Assembly (NCBI RefSeq): GCF_937616625.2
Contig: NC_065571.1
Location: 22,332,201 to 22,396,200 of the forward strand
Length of the DNA stretch: 64,000 nucleotides
Origin: Mercurialis annua
Lineage: Eukaryota; Streptophyta; Magnoliopsida; Malpighiales; Euphorbiaceae
Direction of reading: 5' to 3'
Shown: positions 46,096-58,809 of the stretch, piece after piece
Numbering within the stretch: the first letter of the stretch is position 1
Layout: every line of letters starts with the position of its first letter
Notes under the pieces: generated by a model
What the model was told of the DNA's origin: nothing
Databases searched by the model: none
What the model saw: only the letters and a program-made list of their open reading frames with translations
Position numbers and translations under genes: made by a program

Positions 46096-47260
46096 TGTCA
46101 CGACCCAAATTCCACCCTAATTCAAGTCACGACCGGCGCTAGGGAATGAGAATGGTTGTTCAAAAAACCGTAGCAAGCCTAGGACCTCTAGAAATGTTTT
46201 GCAAATATTATTAGTGGATCGTACCTCGCACACGATCCATTTTCAAAAAACACCGTTAAAACTTTTCTTGTTTAACGCAAACACATTTCTGAAAGAAAAC
46301 AAATAGGCAAAATATGGTTTCAGAAGTACTGGTTAGATAACCTTGTTATCTCAACCCTCGCTTCCTTCTGAAAACCTGGCGTGGTGACTACTAGAAACCA
46401 GGGGCTTATCTTTTGCTTGCCTTAACACACAGGCAGCCCTGTTCCCAACAACACGCCACTGTTAATATGTTTAATAAAATAAGCGGACACCTTGCATCTC
46501 GCAACGATGGTATTAAACATATTAAAATACACAGCGGACCGGTTACACATAGCCGGCGTATATAAAACATACTGTTTTTAACGCTCACAAAAACACACAA
46601 GGCCGACTCGGTAAATAGATAAAATAAGCCACTAAACAGCCACCTAGAAGGTATACACATGCACTAGATCCTATCAGAGTATCTAAACAAAGGACTAGTG
46701 GCACGGCTGCTGGCACATTACATTTATACTATTGCAGCATACTAAAAGTACAAAATCCTATGTACATTACCAAAGAAAAGCTTTCCTGAAGAAGGGATGT
46801 GGAAGCTCGACTGACCTCAAAGCTCATTTCCAGAAAATGGGATAACAACAACGGGGTCAGAAATATAAATATTTATGAATGAGTAAACAGTTTACAGGTA
46901 AATACTAAAATCGCATCATATATATAAAACAGTTATATATAAAAAATATTACCAATTTATCGATCCATTTGAAACCCTAGTCCACAATTGTCCTAACAGA
47001 CACACTAATCTCATGAGATAATAAACAACAGAATAAAGACCGTGAACTGAATCACTGCCGTCCAATTATGTATCTCTGGTACCTGGACCGTAATCAAAAA
47101 CTGCCTTCGCGGTTTATTCCACGACCGTAACTGTATTACTTCTGTCTCAGAGTTTACCCGTGAAGTCAGGGCATTTAATTTTCCAATGACTTACACGACA
47201 TGCATACCTCTATACCTCGACAGAAGTACATCTAAAAATCGGTGTTGGAGATCACGCAAC

Positions 47261-47279
47261 CCTATTGTCGCCCAATAGG
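47261..47279 (-). other. conserved CCTATTG/CAATAGG hairpin, element B 3' LTR
   Basis: Perfect 7-bp stem with loop TCGCC, within a conserved context (ATCACGCA before, TAGC after). Confidence 0.75.
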
Positions 47280-47992
47280 TAGCTTGTTCCAATGGACCTT
47301 TCTTGGCTAAGTTATACTACTGCGATTTATGGATTTAAAACAGTTGAATACTGATATTCGAAAGTAAACATGTACACTCCCAGTATTGCTAAGTTACTAC
47401 TTAGCATCGTCGTAGGTGTGACAGACTCCCCTGAGTCCTGGTCTGACTGCTGGACAGCTAGTCGGATCAAATATACAAAATAAACAAGACAACACATCAA
47501 TACCTATTTCTGGTATAAACATCTAGGTCCTGAAACCTAGGTCTAGACAAAACATTTAATTCTCATAACACATAACACTTATGGTCTCTTTAATTTTTTT
47601 TAAAAATCATATAAATCGTTTTCACCTCGAGAAAATGTTTAGACTTCGCTCTAGAAGTCATTTTAGGCATAGCTATACCTAATTAAAATCATTTAATAGT
47701 ATAGACTTTATTGCCAAAGCAATTCACAGTCATATACTAATTATTTAGCAACATCATTTGCTAAATCTTTTAAACCGGTTAAACGTCAACTTTAACTCTT
47801 TTAAAGTCCTTTTTAAACGTTTAACTTTACTTTTAAAATCTCATTTTAAAAGTCTTTGGTTTAGGTTTAAAAATATTTTAGGTTTGGTCAGACAACACGT
47901 CGAGTTACGAGGCAAAAATATCTCGGAATCGCCCCTCGAAAGTCCGATAATTAAATCCGAAAAAGTCCCCACGTGAGCGTCGCGCCAAGTCA

Positions 47993-48096
47993 CTGTGCGT
48001 CCGCACGTGACTGGGTGTGCGTTCGCACAGCCAGCTGTGCGTTCGCACAGTTGACTAGTTGTGCGTTCGCACAGCTAGTGCTGTGCGAGCGCACAG
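47993..48096 (-). repeat. short-hairpin array, element B 3' LTR
   Basis: Five units of CTGTGCGTTCGCACAG type, with loops GTCC, GTTC (three times) and GAGC. It lies about 390-500 bp downstream of the minus-strand TATA candidate at 48489-48499. Confidence 0.9.
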
Positions 48097-48488
48097 CAGG
48101 CCTGTCCCGGGAATTTCGATTCCCGGGCTATTCCGACGAGCTATAAATTTTAAAACGCTGCAAAAACGCTATTTTAACGTTCTAGTTCACATATACGCAA
48201 TCGAATTATAATTCGGACGTATAAATCGATCGTTCGATACGGTAACTGTTTATAAACGAATATATTCGAATTATATCGAAATATATTAAAATATACGTTT
48301 AATGCGGATTTAGTACCTCGATTACTTGAGTAATCGTCGAAGAAATGGAGTTAGAATCGAGAAATGGACGGAACGGATCGGAATCGCCCAAAACCTAACT
48401 CACGTCCTCTGTTGAGAGGTAGCAGCTCATTTTTGCTTCGCAAAAAATAAGAAATGAGTCTCACTACTTATTTATCAAACTCATATAG

Positions 48489-48499
48489 CATATATATAA
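48489..48499 (-). promoter_or_regulatory. TATA box candidate of element B LTR
   Basis: The minus strand reads CTTATATATATG, at a place matching the TATA of the A family relative to the hairpin array. Confidence 0.5.
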
Positions 48500-49323
48500 G
48501 GAAAGGTTAATTTATCGCTTTAACTCAAATTCTTAAATAGTCTTTCGTAGCTTAAACGAAAACGACTTTCGAATTTCGTAAAAGTTTACCCAAAAATCTA
48601 ATAAAATCTAATAATAATTTTTATTCTTACCAACTTATATTTTATTTTTAATAAATCTCTAAAGATTTATTAGGTCCAAATTAGTCCCACTTGATTAAAC
48701 TTTTTACGTCCAAATTTAATGAAACTTTGACGATAGCTTCGTCAAATTATTTCGCGAATAATGACACAAAAATTATTCGCTCGGGACTTATAAATTATTT
48801 TATTTCAATTTGAATTTACGAATAATATTTAATTAGTTAATAATTGAAAACTAATTAAAGTAAAAGTTTATGGATTAATTGGCCTTTTTCATTTCTTGCC
48901 GCCCACATCACACCGCCTCTCTACTTCTTCTTGTTATCTTTTTTTTCTTTTTAATATATAAATTTATATTTATATAAATATATCTCTTAACTTATATTCG
49001 TTAATAACTCGTTGAGACTTTTGAGTTTCGACATTTTAATTTCGAGGTTTTATCTGAAATATTAAACTCTCCTATAAGAGTGGTATATTGATATATTAAT
49101 TATCAATATATTTTTATCTTACGACTCCAGTAGTATTACTTGTTCTATTAGTCCCGTCGTATTACTTTATTAAAATTTAAATCCTCGATTTAAATTTTAA
49201 ACTCATATTATTACGATATAATTTTAGTGATACTTATAAATTAAATTTACATTTAAATTTAATTTACGTATTCTCGGCTAATAAAACATTTGCACGTAGC
49301 TTATAAAAATACGGGGTAATACA

Positions 49324-49336
49324 TTCTTTCCCCCTT
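49324..49336 (-). promoter_or_regulatory. element B polypurine tract
   Basis: The minus strand reads AAGGGGGAAAGAA, directly before the 3' LTR. It is preceded by an AAATTCG-AGGA-CGAATTT hairpin (49341-49358), also present in element A. Confidence 0.8.
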
Positions 49337-50683
49337 ATATAAATTCGTCCTCGAATTTACATACACTTTTTCTTTTACTTATATAGCCAACAATACTTTT
49401 TTATATTTCTCGTTCTATGTTTTTCACAGCATAAACATTATTGTCGCGGTCTGTGGCATAACTGCTGTTGACTATAGCACAGTGTAGCACAACTCACTAA
49501 CGACGTTTAGTCTATTAACTTTTCGCACTTCTACTTTACTTGTCCTTATATACCGTATACTTTCTGCTACTAGTATATGAACACTGGTTATCTAAACCTT
49601 GCAGTTCTTCTCTAACTGCAGCTCATATCTCTCATCGCTTTACATCTCATCTCACTTTTCTTTCACTTATAGGTTCCTAACCTATAACCTTGACTTCTGT
49701 TATCAGAAATCTTTATACTTATTAACTTCGTGTTATTTCCTTATGTTATTTCACTTCGACCTACTTTGGCTACCCAGATCGCTTATCCCGAAGCGTCTGT
49801 TTACCAAATAAATTTGGTATTCTTATAGTTGGAAATGCGTTCTACAACTTCCGTTTAGACTTCGAGTTAAGATTCTTTCTCGAAAGTCTCGAAAATCGAT
49901 CTCAAAGTTGCCTCTTCGATCTAATTTTGAAAGACTACAAACAGTGCCGTCATGGCTATTGTCGAAACCAATGAACCAAGCATTTAAACCAGTCGTTTTC
50001 CAAATAATATTTCATATTCATATAATTTAACCTCCAATCTACAACTTCCGTGAAGAGTCGAACTTAATCCGACCTCTTTTCAGTTTCTGAATTCGTCCTT
50101 GAAGTTGGCTACTAGCCATACTTGTATTTTTTATACATCTTGTTACTTTTCATTTTTGTTGTACTTCTTTACAGACAGTACAAATTTTGAATTCACTTCT
50201 GGGATATCAACTTATTATTAAGTCTTATGATATCACCTTTGAATTCACTCTCCTTTTACTCCTTTAACTTTCTAGTTCACTGTTTATTATTGGTCGTACA
50301 TTTTATTGTACCTTTTTATAACTAAGATTTTTAATCTTATTATAAATTTGATTCACATCTTTTACTCGTTTTGGGGTAATGTTGATTAAGTATTTTAATC
50401 TTTAACTTTACCCTTCATATCTGTTTGAACTGTTGTTCACTAGCAGACTATTCATCCTTTACCTCTCTTATGATTCTATATCTTGTATAGAATGTATACT
50501 AACTCCTTATCAATTTATAGTAACTTCCTATTACATATTGAATTATTTGGTTCCTCTCACTAATGATGTGGTCATCTAGGTGTAGGTGTAAGTTATAGCC
50601 TAACTATCTTCCCGTAGAACACCTTCTAACTTGCTCCACAGTCACCGCAAAACTATACTTCCGCCACTAGTTTTCGGTATTTC
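49337..50683 (-). mobile_element. element B internal region, 3' part
   Basis: Pyrimidine-rich on the plus strand, no supported ORF and no recognisable RT or integrase motif on the minus strand. It ends where element A inserted, at target ATTTC (50679-50683). Confidence 0.7.
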
Positions 50684-51548
50684 TGTCACAACCCAAATTA
50701 TTGAGCCGAGACCTGCGCTAGGGAACGGGAGTGGTAGATCCGGAACCCGTAGCAAGCCTAAATCCACTATGAATATTTCGCGAATTAAAAACATTTTCAG
50801 AAAACCTTTTAAAACTTTACCATTATAAATATCAAATTATCTTTATTGCTTTCTGAAAACCATTACAAATCAGTCTTATAGACTAGGGTCTTACCGAGCG
50901 ACATCTCATGTCCAGCACTCCCCTGCCTTTAATCAATATCTTGACCAATTCCAATCACGGCAATTGGTTAAAGTAATCAAACGGTTAATATATGATCTTT
51001 ATTAGCAAATAATATATATACTTTTATATCAAATCAGAGTTGCCCACTTAAATATACCGTTTGAATTTAAACCTTACATTATATACAGACATCTACCGAC
51101 TACTACAGCTCTATGAAGAAAACTTCCCTTGACATACTCTTTCACTATTGTAAACTTACGGAACGGGGAAAGGAAGTCCGTTCTTCAAAATGTTTTCACC
51201 TGAAGGAAACACTGTGAGGGGTCAGTATTTGGGAATATACTGAGTGAGTTCATACATTTACTAATAAGTATTCAAATAAAACATAAAACGATATTCAATC
51301 GTATGCAACCAAGTACGAGATCCGATTGAAACCTTAGTTCTCAAACATACTAATCATCAATCAAGCAACCCAATCATTAATATCAAATTGTGAGTCCAAC
51401 TCACTGGTGGGTCCAACCCACTAGATACGGGGACTCCGGTTACACCGTAACCGAGTGCTCGCTCGTATCGAACTATACCTCAAATCTCAAATTTCATAAT
51501 CATAATCAGCTCTTAGCTGTATCAATTCAAAACTGGTGATCACGCAGT

Positions 51549-51567
51549 CCTATTGTCGCTCAATAGG
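51549..51567 (-). other. conserved CCTATTG/CAATAGG hairpin, element A 3' LTR
   Basis: 7-bp stem intact; loop TCGCT instead of the TCGCC of element B. Confidence 0.75.
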
Positions 51568-52088
51568 TAGCACGTTCCATCAGATCAATACTGGTTTCAA
51601 ATCAAGCGTATGCGCAATGCATATAAACATTTCACATATAAAACATGCAATTCAAACATAAAGCAATATAAAATAATTGCTTGAATAAATACTTTAAAAG
51701 CAAATCGTATAAACTCACAGTGACCGCTTATTCCAAAAATACTCCAGTGTTCAGAAACGTCTAGCTCCCTGAGCTCCTGGTCCAGCGGCTCCTTGCCTCG
51801 CCGGATCTAAAACTATCTTAAAATAATTGACTCACGTCAAAATCCTATTCTAAGATTGACTCTAGATTCGAGACACGACACATTACTCTATCGATTATCG
51901 TACTTCTCACATATATCCCGATAAACGATGTCTAATTCGTTTACGGTTCAAAATATCCTTTTTAAAATCAAATCTCTTTTAACCTCGTTAGGTTAACGTA
52001 CTAACTTAATCGATATTCAATTGATTTCAATCTCGATACGCAAACACAGAACAAGGTCTCAAAACAATACGATAGGACGAAAGGATCC

Positions 52089-52190
52089 AGGTGCACGTTC
52101 GTGCATTGGGGTGCACGATCGTGCACGTCCTGCTGGTGCACGTTCGTGCACCACACACAAGTGCACGTTCGTGCACCTCGTGTGCACGAT
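52089..52190 (-). repeat. short-hairpin array, element A 3' LTR
   Basis: About five units around GTGCACGTTCGTGCAC, with loops GTTC and GATC and one stem changed to GTGCAT. It precedes TTCCGACGTGCTAT, a block also found in element B. Confidence 0.9.
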
Positions 52191-52550
52191 CCCCGGAATC
52201 GTTTTCCGGAGCGTTCCGACGTGCTATTAGCGTAATAACGCTGCAAACTCATCCAAAACCCTTATTCTAAGCTTTAAACGCTATAAACCAATCCTAATAT
52301 CAATTAAAACGATATAATCGTTTCATGGCCTAAAACTTTGAATCGATATAACTCAAAATATATTCGTCTAAACGATAGAACGTCAAGCTTACCGTGATTA
52401 CCCATTGAAATCTGATCGATTCGAGCTATAGAACGTCGGAAACGGACGAGAAACGGAAACCGCGCGACGAACCGTACGAAAACGGCGAGAGAAAGGAAAA
52501 GAAGAAGATGAAGTCTAATGAAGCTTCTAGCATATCCTTCGTATTGAAGG

Positions 52551-52564
52551 TTTTATATATATTT
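52551..52564 (-). promoter_or_regulatory. TATA box candidate, element A 3' LTR
   Basis: The minus strand reads AAATATATATAAAA, about 360 bp upstream of the hairpin array in the sense direction. Confidence 0.55.
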
Positions 52565-53096
52565 GGCCAAATGTCACTTTTAGTCTTTGAACTCTTTAAC
52601 TTAAACCAATTCTCTATTAAACTTTCTATTTTAACTTAACGATTACTTATTTACTTTAACTCAATTACGTTCGTATTATTTATATCCAAATAAATAATAC
52701 GATTCTAAAATTATTATTTTCCATCAAAAATCTTTTAATTGCTATTTTCGAATTTAATTGGCTAATTTACACTTTAGCCCTTAAACTTTTCAAAATTTAC
52801 AATTTAGTCCTAAATGCATCCGCGTCCAAATTTTAAAAGGTCTCTAATTGACCCGAAACTTTTATCACAAATATTATTAAATATTTCGCGGACCTTGGCG
52901 AAATAATTCTTATCTCGGGATTTATAATTTATTTTATATTAATTTCCGAGGTTATTTCCTTAATTCCCGCTAATCTGCGCAATATCTATTATTCTATATT
53001 CCCGATATAATTAAATTAAATCCTTCTTAATTTAATTTATCAAAATTCACGACACGTGGCACGACTTAATTATTCTAAAACATATGGGGTATTACA

Positions 53097-53109
53097 TTCA
53101 CCCCCCCTT
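53097..53109 (-). promoter_or_regulatory. element A polypurine tract
   Basis: Minus strand AAGGGGGGGTGAA next to the 3' LTR. An AAATTCG-AGGA-CGAATTT hairpin lies 18 nt from the LTR (53115-53132). Confidence 0.85.
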
Positions 53110-56100
53110 AAAATAAATTCGTCCTCGAATTTAAAACTTTAGCCACGTATTTAGGGTAAATTAGTACGAATATTTTTACCTCATATCTTCATCTATTGCT
53201 TACGTGTACTTTTCTTACGGACTAACTTCTTCAAGGAGCTTTTACCTTAGGTTCCTTGTTTATCCGCAACTTTCATACTTGCATGTTGTTGCTCTTTACT
53301 GGTTTTTCTTCGTACGATAATTCTTCGGTCATCTACACAGCTTGCAGTTGAATCGTTCGAGAATCATCTCCACAACTTGCAATTGAATCATTCGAGAAGG
53401 ACTAGATACATCTTTCTCGGGATAACTTGATAAATTTTCTGATAGCGGGGTCGTGTTCAAACGTTATTGTCATCCGCTGCATTGCACGCTTACCTCCTTT
53501 TTCATGTATTTGACGTCGTTTGGATACGACTATCACTAATCCTTTTTAACTTTCTTTTGGTAGATTCCTTTCTTTGCGTAGTTCAATTCACTTACTGAAA
53601 GTAAGTGCTCTGCTTACGGCGTATCGCGGTCGCTCTTTTTACTGGAATTTCTGACTATTTCCTTCTTTATTCTCTTACTACTTTACTCACAGGTTTTAGC
53701 GACCTCATTTCTTGTGAATACTATAAATTGCCATCTTCATAACCCCTCACGTTCATTGAACTTCTGTGTTTTATCGTTTCTTATCGGCTTACTACTTACT
53801 TGCATGTAGCAAGATTCCTTGCTTGCATTACTTAAATTACTTGTCCAAAGTAATTATCTCACATCTAGCTCTACTAATCTTACTCTTCTATTATGTCCTT
53901 ATGGAAGTGGTTTTACTTGGGCTAGGGGAAACCTCTTCAAAATGTTCGTTTTTGTTATACTATCCATATACGTTTTCCTGAACTTATATCGTCTAAATCC
54001 ATATTTCCTTTTTGCACTTCATGATTTCCTAATCTCATGAAGTTGAATGCACTTTTGGCATTACTTGATATGTTTAGCATCTGCCTTTTCTGACGTGTCT
54101 TATTTCTCGATCTTTCGATTCCATTCAGTTCTCTGGATAGTATTACTTTCTCTTCATTTGAGATTCTATTTCTAATTTCCAAATTCGTAATTTAGTTTTG
54201 TAGCCTATACTTGTCAATGGCTACAAGCATTCCTCATGCTTCTTTGATCTACCTCTCGAGGTATCGTTGTTCTTTCATATTCTTTCAATAGTTTCTTATA
54301 TTAGTGACTTATTGTTTTCATTAGACATTCTTTATCTAATGACACTTAATGTTAATCCAATATTAATCCTTACATTGTTATACTCTCATGTCATTACTGT
54401 TCTTATAGATTCTTGAATAATTCTGGTTCGATCATTCATTAGCTCTTTGGTTACAGAAAGTATTGGACTTCATTAGTTAGTCTGGCTATTTATCTCTTTA
54501 TTACTTTGATAGGTACTTTGCCTCTTTTCTATTATAAGTCCTTTGTTAAAACCATTCACTTTACGTTGGTTTATGAATTCGTAGATAGCTTACGCTCGAA
54601 ATCGTAAAAATGACGTTTATAAACTTCTATAATAACCCTATCGTAGCTTAACTCCCTTTTGTACATCGCTGTCTCGCTTTATTCGTTTTTTGTAACATCC
54701 TTATCCGAGCATCTTCGTTCGTAACATATTACGTATCCTAAGTGTTAACTTACTTCGATCTATTCACCAGTCCTAAAATATGGAACTCTTAATTCGTATA
54801 TGTCTGGTACAATCTTCGTCATGAAACGTGTGCCATCCTTTCACATGTAGCGTTCATGTCTTCCTTTGAAAGTCATTATCAAACTTGCATAGCTATCGTA
54901 CTATACTCTTCGCGTTTCATCCTTCCTATTCTTTATTTTGTTGGTCAGAATGCCCAACCGCAAAGCTCGTTGCACGAATTTCCAACTCCTTAATATATTC
55001 CACGCAACATATAATTCGTCTTTTGCTTTATTAATCCTATGTGTCATTCCATTCACATCTGATACATATCTTACGTCTTTACTTCTTATATTCTCATAGT
55101 ATGTTGGCTAGATTGGTTATTTCTAGCCGTACAAGTCTCCTATGAATAGTCTTATGAAGCTGTCGCTTAGTCCTCCGTTCGACGATCGCAACGGTCAACT
55201 CCTAGTCCACCTTGTTAAGAATATTGTACTCCAATATTAAACCGATCTGACGGTTCAATCAAAAGATATGTTGGTTTAACAATCTTCTGATATCGCGTAA
55301 AACTTGCGTCATCCATACATAGAGATTGTCTTCTGTCTCTAAGGTTTAAGCAATAGATCGAATACTATATTCAACTATCACTTTTTGCACTTTTATCGTC
55401 ATACCATATAGGGTTCTAATTACTTCGTCTAAAGATAAAGACATCTTAGTTCACTAGTCAATGAATTTCACTTCACCATTCAAGCGTCTCTTACCATTCT
55501 ACCTTATAATAGATCTCGGACCTATGACTATCTTCGTGTCCTTCCGAGGTATAAATTCTTGCTCGTGTTCTCGTACACGTTCCTTGTACCTTCGAGAGTT
55601 GCTTGTAGGTAGATCTCGAATATTTCCCCTTTCGTTACAGAGTTCCAGTCTAGGTCTACTCACATTAAAACAATTATGGTTGCAACCATTTCGAAATCTT
55701 TGAAATCCAAAGAAACTGACTCTTTTACAAAATTCATATTTAAATTCTTTATGCTTTAGTAGAATTGAGCACTAGGGTGATGACGTCTCTCATCCCCAAA
55801 GAGTTGCCATAACTTACCCCTTATCTGAGCATAATGCATATGATGCATGTCCTACTAATGTATGGATTCATTTCTTGTTGTTTTGATTTAATGTGTATGT
55901 AGTGATGCAATTCTATTCATGTCATGGCAATAGTATATTACTATATCGAATCTAGGCACAATTATACTTTTAAAATCATTAAAATAACTAATCTTTGTAA
56001 ATCACAAATCTTTCACCTTGTAAGTTCTCTAAACCTTAAACTCTGTAACTCGGGAAATTCTTCCATTCTCTGAATCCACGCCTTGTTATCTATCATCTCT

Positions 56101-56478
56101 TAGCGCTTATCTCACGTGACTTTGACGGTATCGTTATACCATTCGATGTTTAGTATACTAGCCTCGTCGTTGAATCGTATAATGTTGACTATCCACCTTG
56201 TACGGGAGCATTCGAAATGATCATATAATATATCGATCATTCTTACGTAAGCAGAATACTTTCGCATACGTATAACGTCTATCAATCCTATCGATCATAT
56301 TAACAGACTCAGATCGTAAGGTGAAGAGTTAAAATCTTAAGATCAAACGAAAACTGATCAAGACATGACTCGAATCCCTATGTGCTGCAGTAGTTCCTAG
56401 GTAGACTCACACATAAAACAGTGGTATCCTGAACCAACTGTTTGAAATCATATATTAGCAGAGGTAACTGGACCAACT
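53110..56478 (-). mobile_element. element A internal region, non-coding
   Basis: No frame with family resemblance on either strand. Blocks at 55175-55194, 55239-55260, 55774-55800 and 56350-56400 match element B at 59301-59320, 59363-59386, 60411-60440 and 61652-61700 in the same order. This shows common descent of the non-coding middle. Confidence 0.75.
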
Positions 56479-56490
56479 GCTCTGATACCA
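56479..56490 (-). promoter_or_regulatory. element A primer-binding site
   Basis: Minus strand TGGTATCAGAGC, the usual initiator tRNA-Met complement, 4 bp from the 5' LTR. Confidence 0.9.
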
Positions 56491-57376
56491 CAACTGTCAC
56501 GACCCAAATTATTGAGCCGAGACCGGCGCTAGGGAACCGGAGTGGTAGCTCCGGAACCCGTAGCAAGCGTAAATCCACTATGAATTTTTCGTGAATAAAA
56601 TATATTATTTTATATAAAACATTTTCAGAAAACCTTTTTAAACTTTACCATTATAAATATCAAATTATCTTTATTGCTTTCTGAAAACCATTACAAATCA
56701 TTCTTATAGACTAGGGTCTTACCGAGCAACATCTCATGTCCAGCACTGCCCTCCCTTTAATAAATATCTTGACCAATTCCATTCACGGAAATTGGTTAAA
56801 GTAATCAAACGGTTAATATATGATCTTTATAAGCAAATAATATATATACTTTTATATCAAATCAGAGTTGCCCACTTAAATATACCGTTTGAATTTAAAC
56901 CTTACATTATATACAGACATCTACCGACTACTGCAGCTCTACGAAGAAAACTTCCCTTGACATACTCTTTCACTATTGTAAACTTCCGGAACAAGGAAAG
57001 GAAGTCCGTTCTTCAAAATGTTTTCACCTGAAGGAAACACTGTGAGGGGTCAGTATATGGGAATATACTGAGTGAGTTCATACATTTACTAATAAGTATT
57101 CAAATAAAACATAAAACGATATTCAATCGTATGCAACCAAGTACGAGATCCGATTGAAACCTTAGTCCTCAAACATACTAATCATCAATCAAGCAACCCA
57201 ATCATTAATATCAAATTGTGAGTCCAACTCACTGGTGGGTCCAACCCACTAGATACAGGGACTCCGGTTACACCGTAACCGAGTGCTCGCTCGTATCGAA
57301 CTATACCTCAAATCTCAAATTTCATAATCATAATCAGCTCTTAGCTGTATCAATTCAAAACTGGTGATCACGCAGT

Positions 57377-57395
57377 CCTATTGTCGCTCAATAGG
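57377..57395 (-). other. conserved CCTATTG/CAATAGG hairpin, element A 5' LTR
   Basis: Stem intact, loop TCGCT. Confidence 0.75.
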
Positions 57396-57874
57396 TAGCA
57401 CGTTCCATCAGATCAATACTGGTTTCAAATCAAGCGTATGCGCAATGCATATAAACATTTCACATATAAAACATGCAATTCAAACATAAAGCAATATAAA
57501 ATAATTGCTTGAATAAATACTTTAAAAGCAAATCGTATAAACTCACAGTGACCGCTTATTCCAAAAATACTCCAGTGTTCAGAAACGTCTAGCTCCCTGA
57601 GCTCCTGGTCCAGCGGCTCCTTGCCTCGCCGGATCTAAAACTATTTTAAAATAATTGACTCACGTCAAAATCCTATTCTAAGATTGACTCTAGATTCGAG
57701 ACACGACACATTACTCTATCGATTATCGTACTTCTCACATATATCCCGATAAACGATGTCTAATTCGTTTACGGTTCAAAATATCCTTTTTAAAATCAAA
57801 TCTCTTTTAACCTCGTTAGGTTAACGTACTAATTTAATCGATATTCAATTGATTTCAATCTCGATACGCAATCA

Positions 57875-57897
57875 CAATCGTGCACTTTTGTGCACGA
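57875..57897 (-). repeat. reduced hairpin array, element A 5' LTR
   Basis: Only TCGTGCACTTTTGTGCACGA remains, one hairpin (stem GTGCAC, loop TTTT), where the partner LTR has about five units. Confidence 0.85.
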
Positions 57898-58809
57898 TCC
57901 CCAGAATCGTTTTCCGGGGCGTTCCAACGTGCTATTAGCGTAAAAACGCTCCAAACTCATCCAAAACGCTTATTCTAAGCTTTAAACGCTATAAACCAAT
58001 CCTAATATCGATTAAAACGATATAATCGTTTCGCGGCCTAAAACTTTGAATCGATATAAATCAAAATATATTCGTCTAAACGATAAAACGTCTAGCTTAC
58101 CATGATTACCCGTTGAAATCTGATCGATTCGAGCTATAGAACGTTGGAAACGGACGAGAAACGGAAACCGCGCGACGAACCGTACGAAAACGGCGAGAGA
58201 AAGGAAAAGAAGAAGATGAAGTCTAATGAAGCTTCTAGCATATCCTTCGTATTGAAGGTTTTATATATATTTGGCCAAATGTCACTTTTAGTCCTTGAAC
58301 TCTTTAACTTAAACCAATTCTCTATTAATCTTTCTATTTTAACTTAACGATTACTTATTTACTTTAACTCAATTACGTTCGTATTATTTATATCCAAATA
58401 AATAATACGATTCTAAAATTATTAATTTCCATCAAAAATCTTTTAATTTCTATTCTCAAATTTAATTGGCTAATTTACACTTTAGCCCTTAAACTTTTCA
58501 AAATTTACAATTTAGTCCTAAATGCATCCGCGTCCAAATTTTAAAAGGTCTCCAATTGACCCGAAACTTTTATCACATATATTATTAAATATTTCGCGGA
58601 CCTTGGCGAAATAATTCTTATCTTGGGATTTATAATTTATTTTATATTAATTTCCGAGGTTATTTCCTTCATTCCCGCTAATCCGCGCAATATCTATTAT
58701 TCTATATTCCCGATATAATTAAATTAAATCCTTCTTAATTTAATTTATCGAAATTCACGACACGTGGCACGACTTAATTATTCTAAAACATATGGGGTAT
58801 TACAATTTC

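Larger units (their letters stand above)
46096..49323 (-). repeat. element B 3' LTR, 3.2 kb
   Basis: The minus strand starts TGTATTACCCC and ends GGGTCGTGACA. It shares blocks with A-family LTRs: the GACCGGCGCTAGGGAA segment near the end, the CCTATTG hairpin, and the hairpin array before TTCCGACGAGCTAT. Confidence 0.92.
50684..53096 (-). repeat. element A 3' LTR
   Basis: Minus strand from TGTAATACCCC to GGGTTGTGACA. TATA box candidate at 52551-52564. Confidence 0.93.
50684..58804 (-). mobile_element. complete non-coding LTR element A (LARD-like), 8.1 kb, TSD ATTTC
   Basis: ATTTC occurs at 50679-50683 and 58805-58809. The LTRs are 2413 and 2310 bp, with PPT at 53097-53109 and PBS at 56479-56490; the sense strand is minus. 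The 3.4-kb middle has no long frame. The element is nested in element B, so it is younger than B. The length difference of its LTRs is mostly in the hairpin array. Movement would need enzymes from another element. Confidence 0.93.
56495..58804 (-). repeat. element A 5' LTR
   Basis: Highly similar to the 3' LTR. The hairpin array is reduced to about one or two units (57875-57897). TATA box candidate at 58259-58271. Confidence 0.93.

Noticed and set aside
46406..46660. 84-residue minus ORF in element B LTR, repeated at 62142-62363
   Set aside because: Present in both copies only because the LTRs are duplicates; the second copy is shorter and differs, with no sign of selection.
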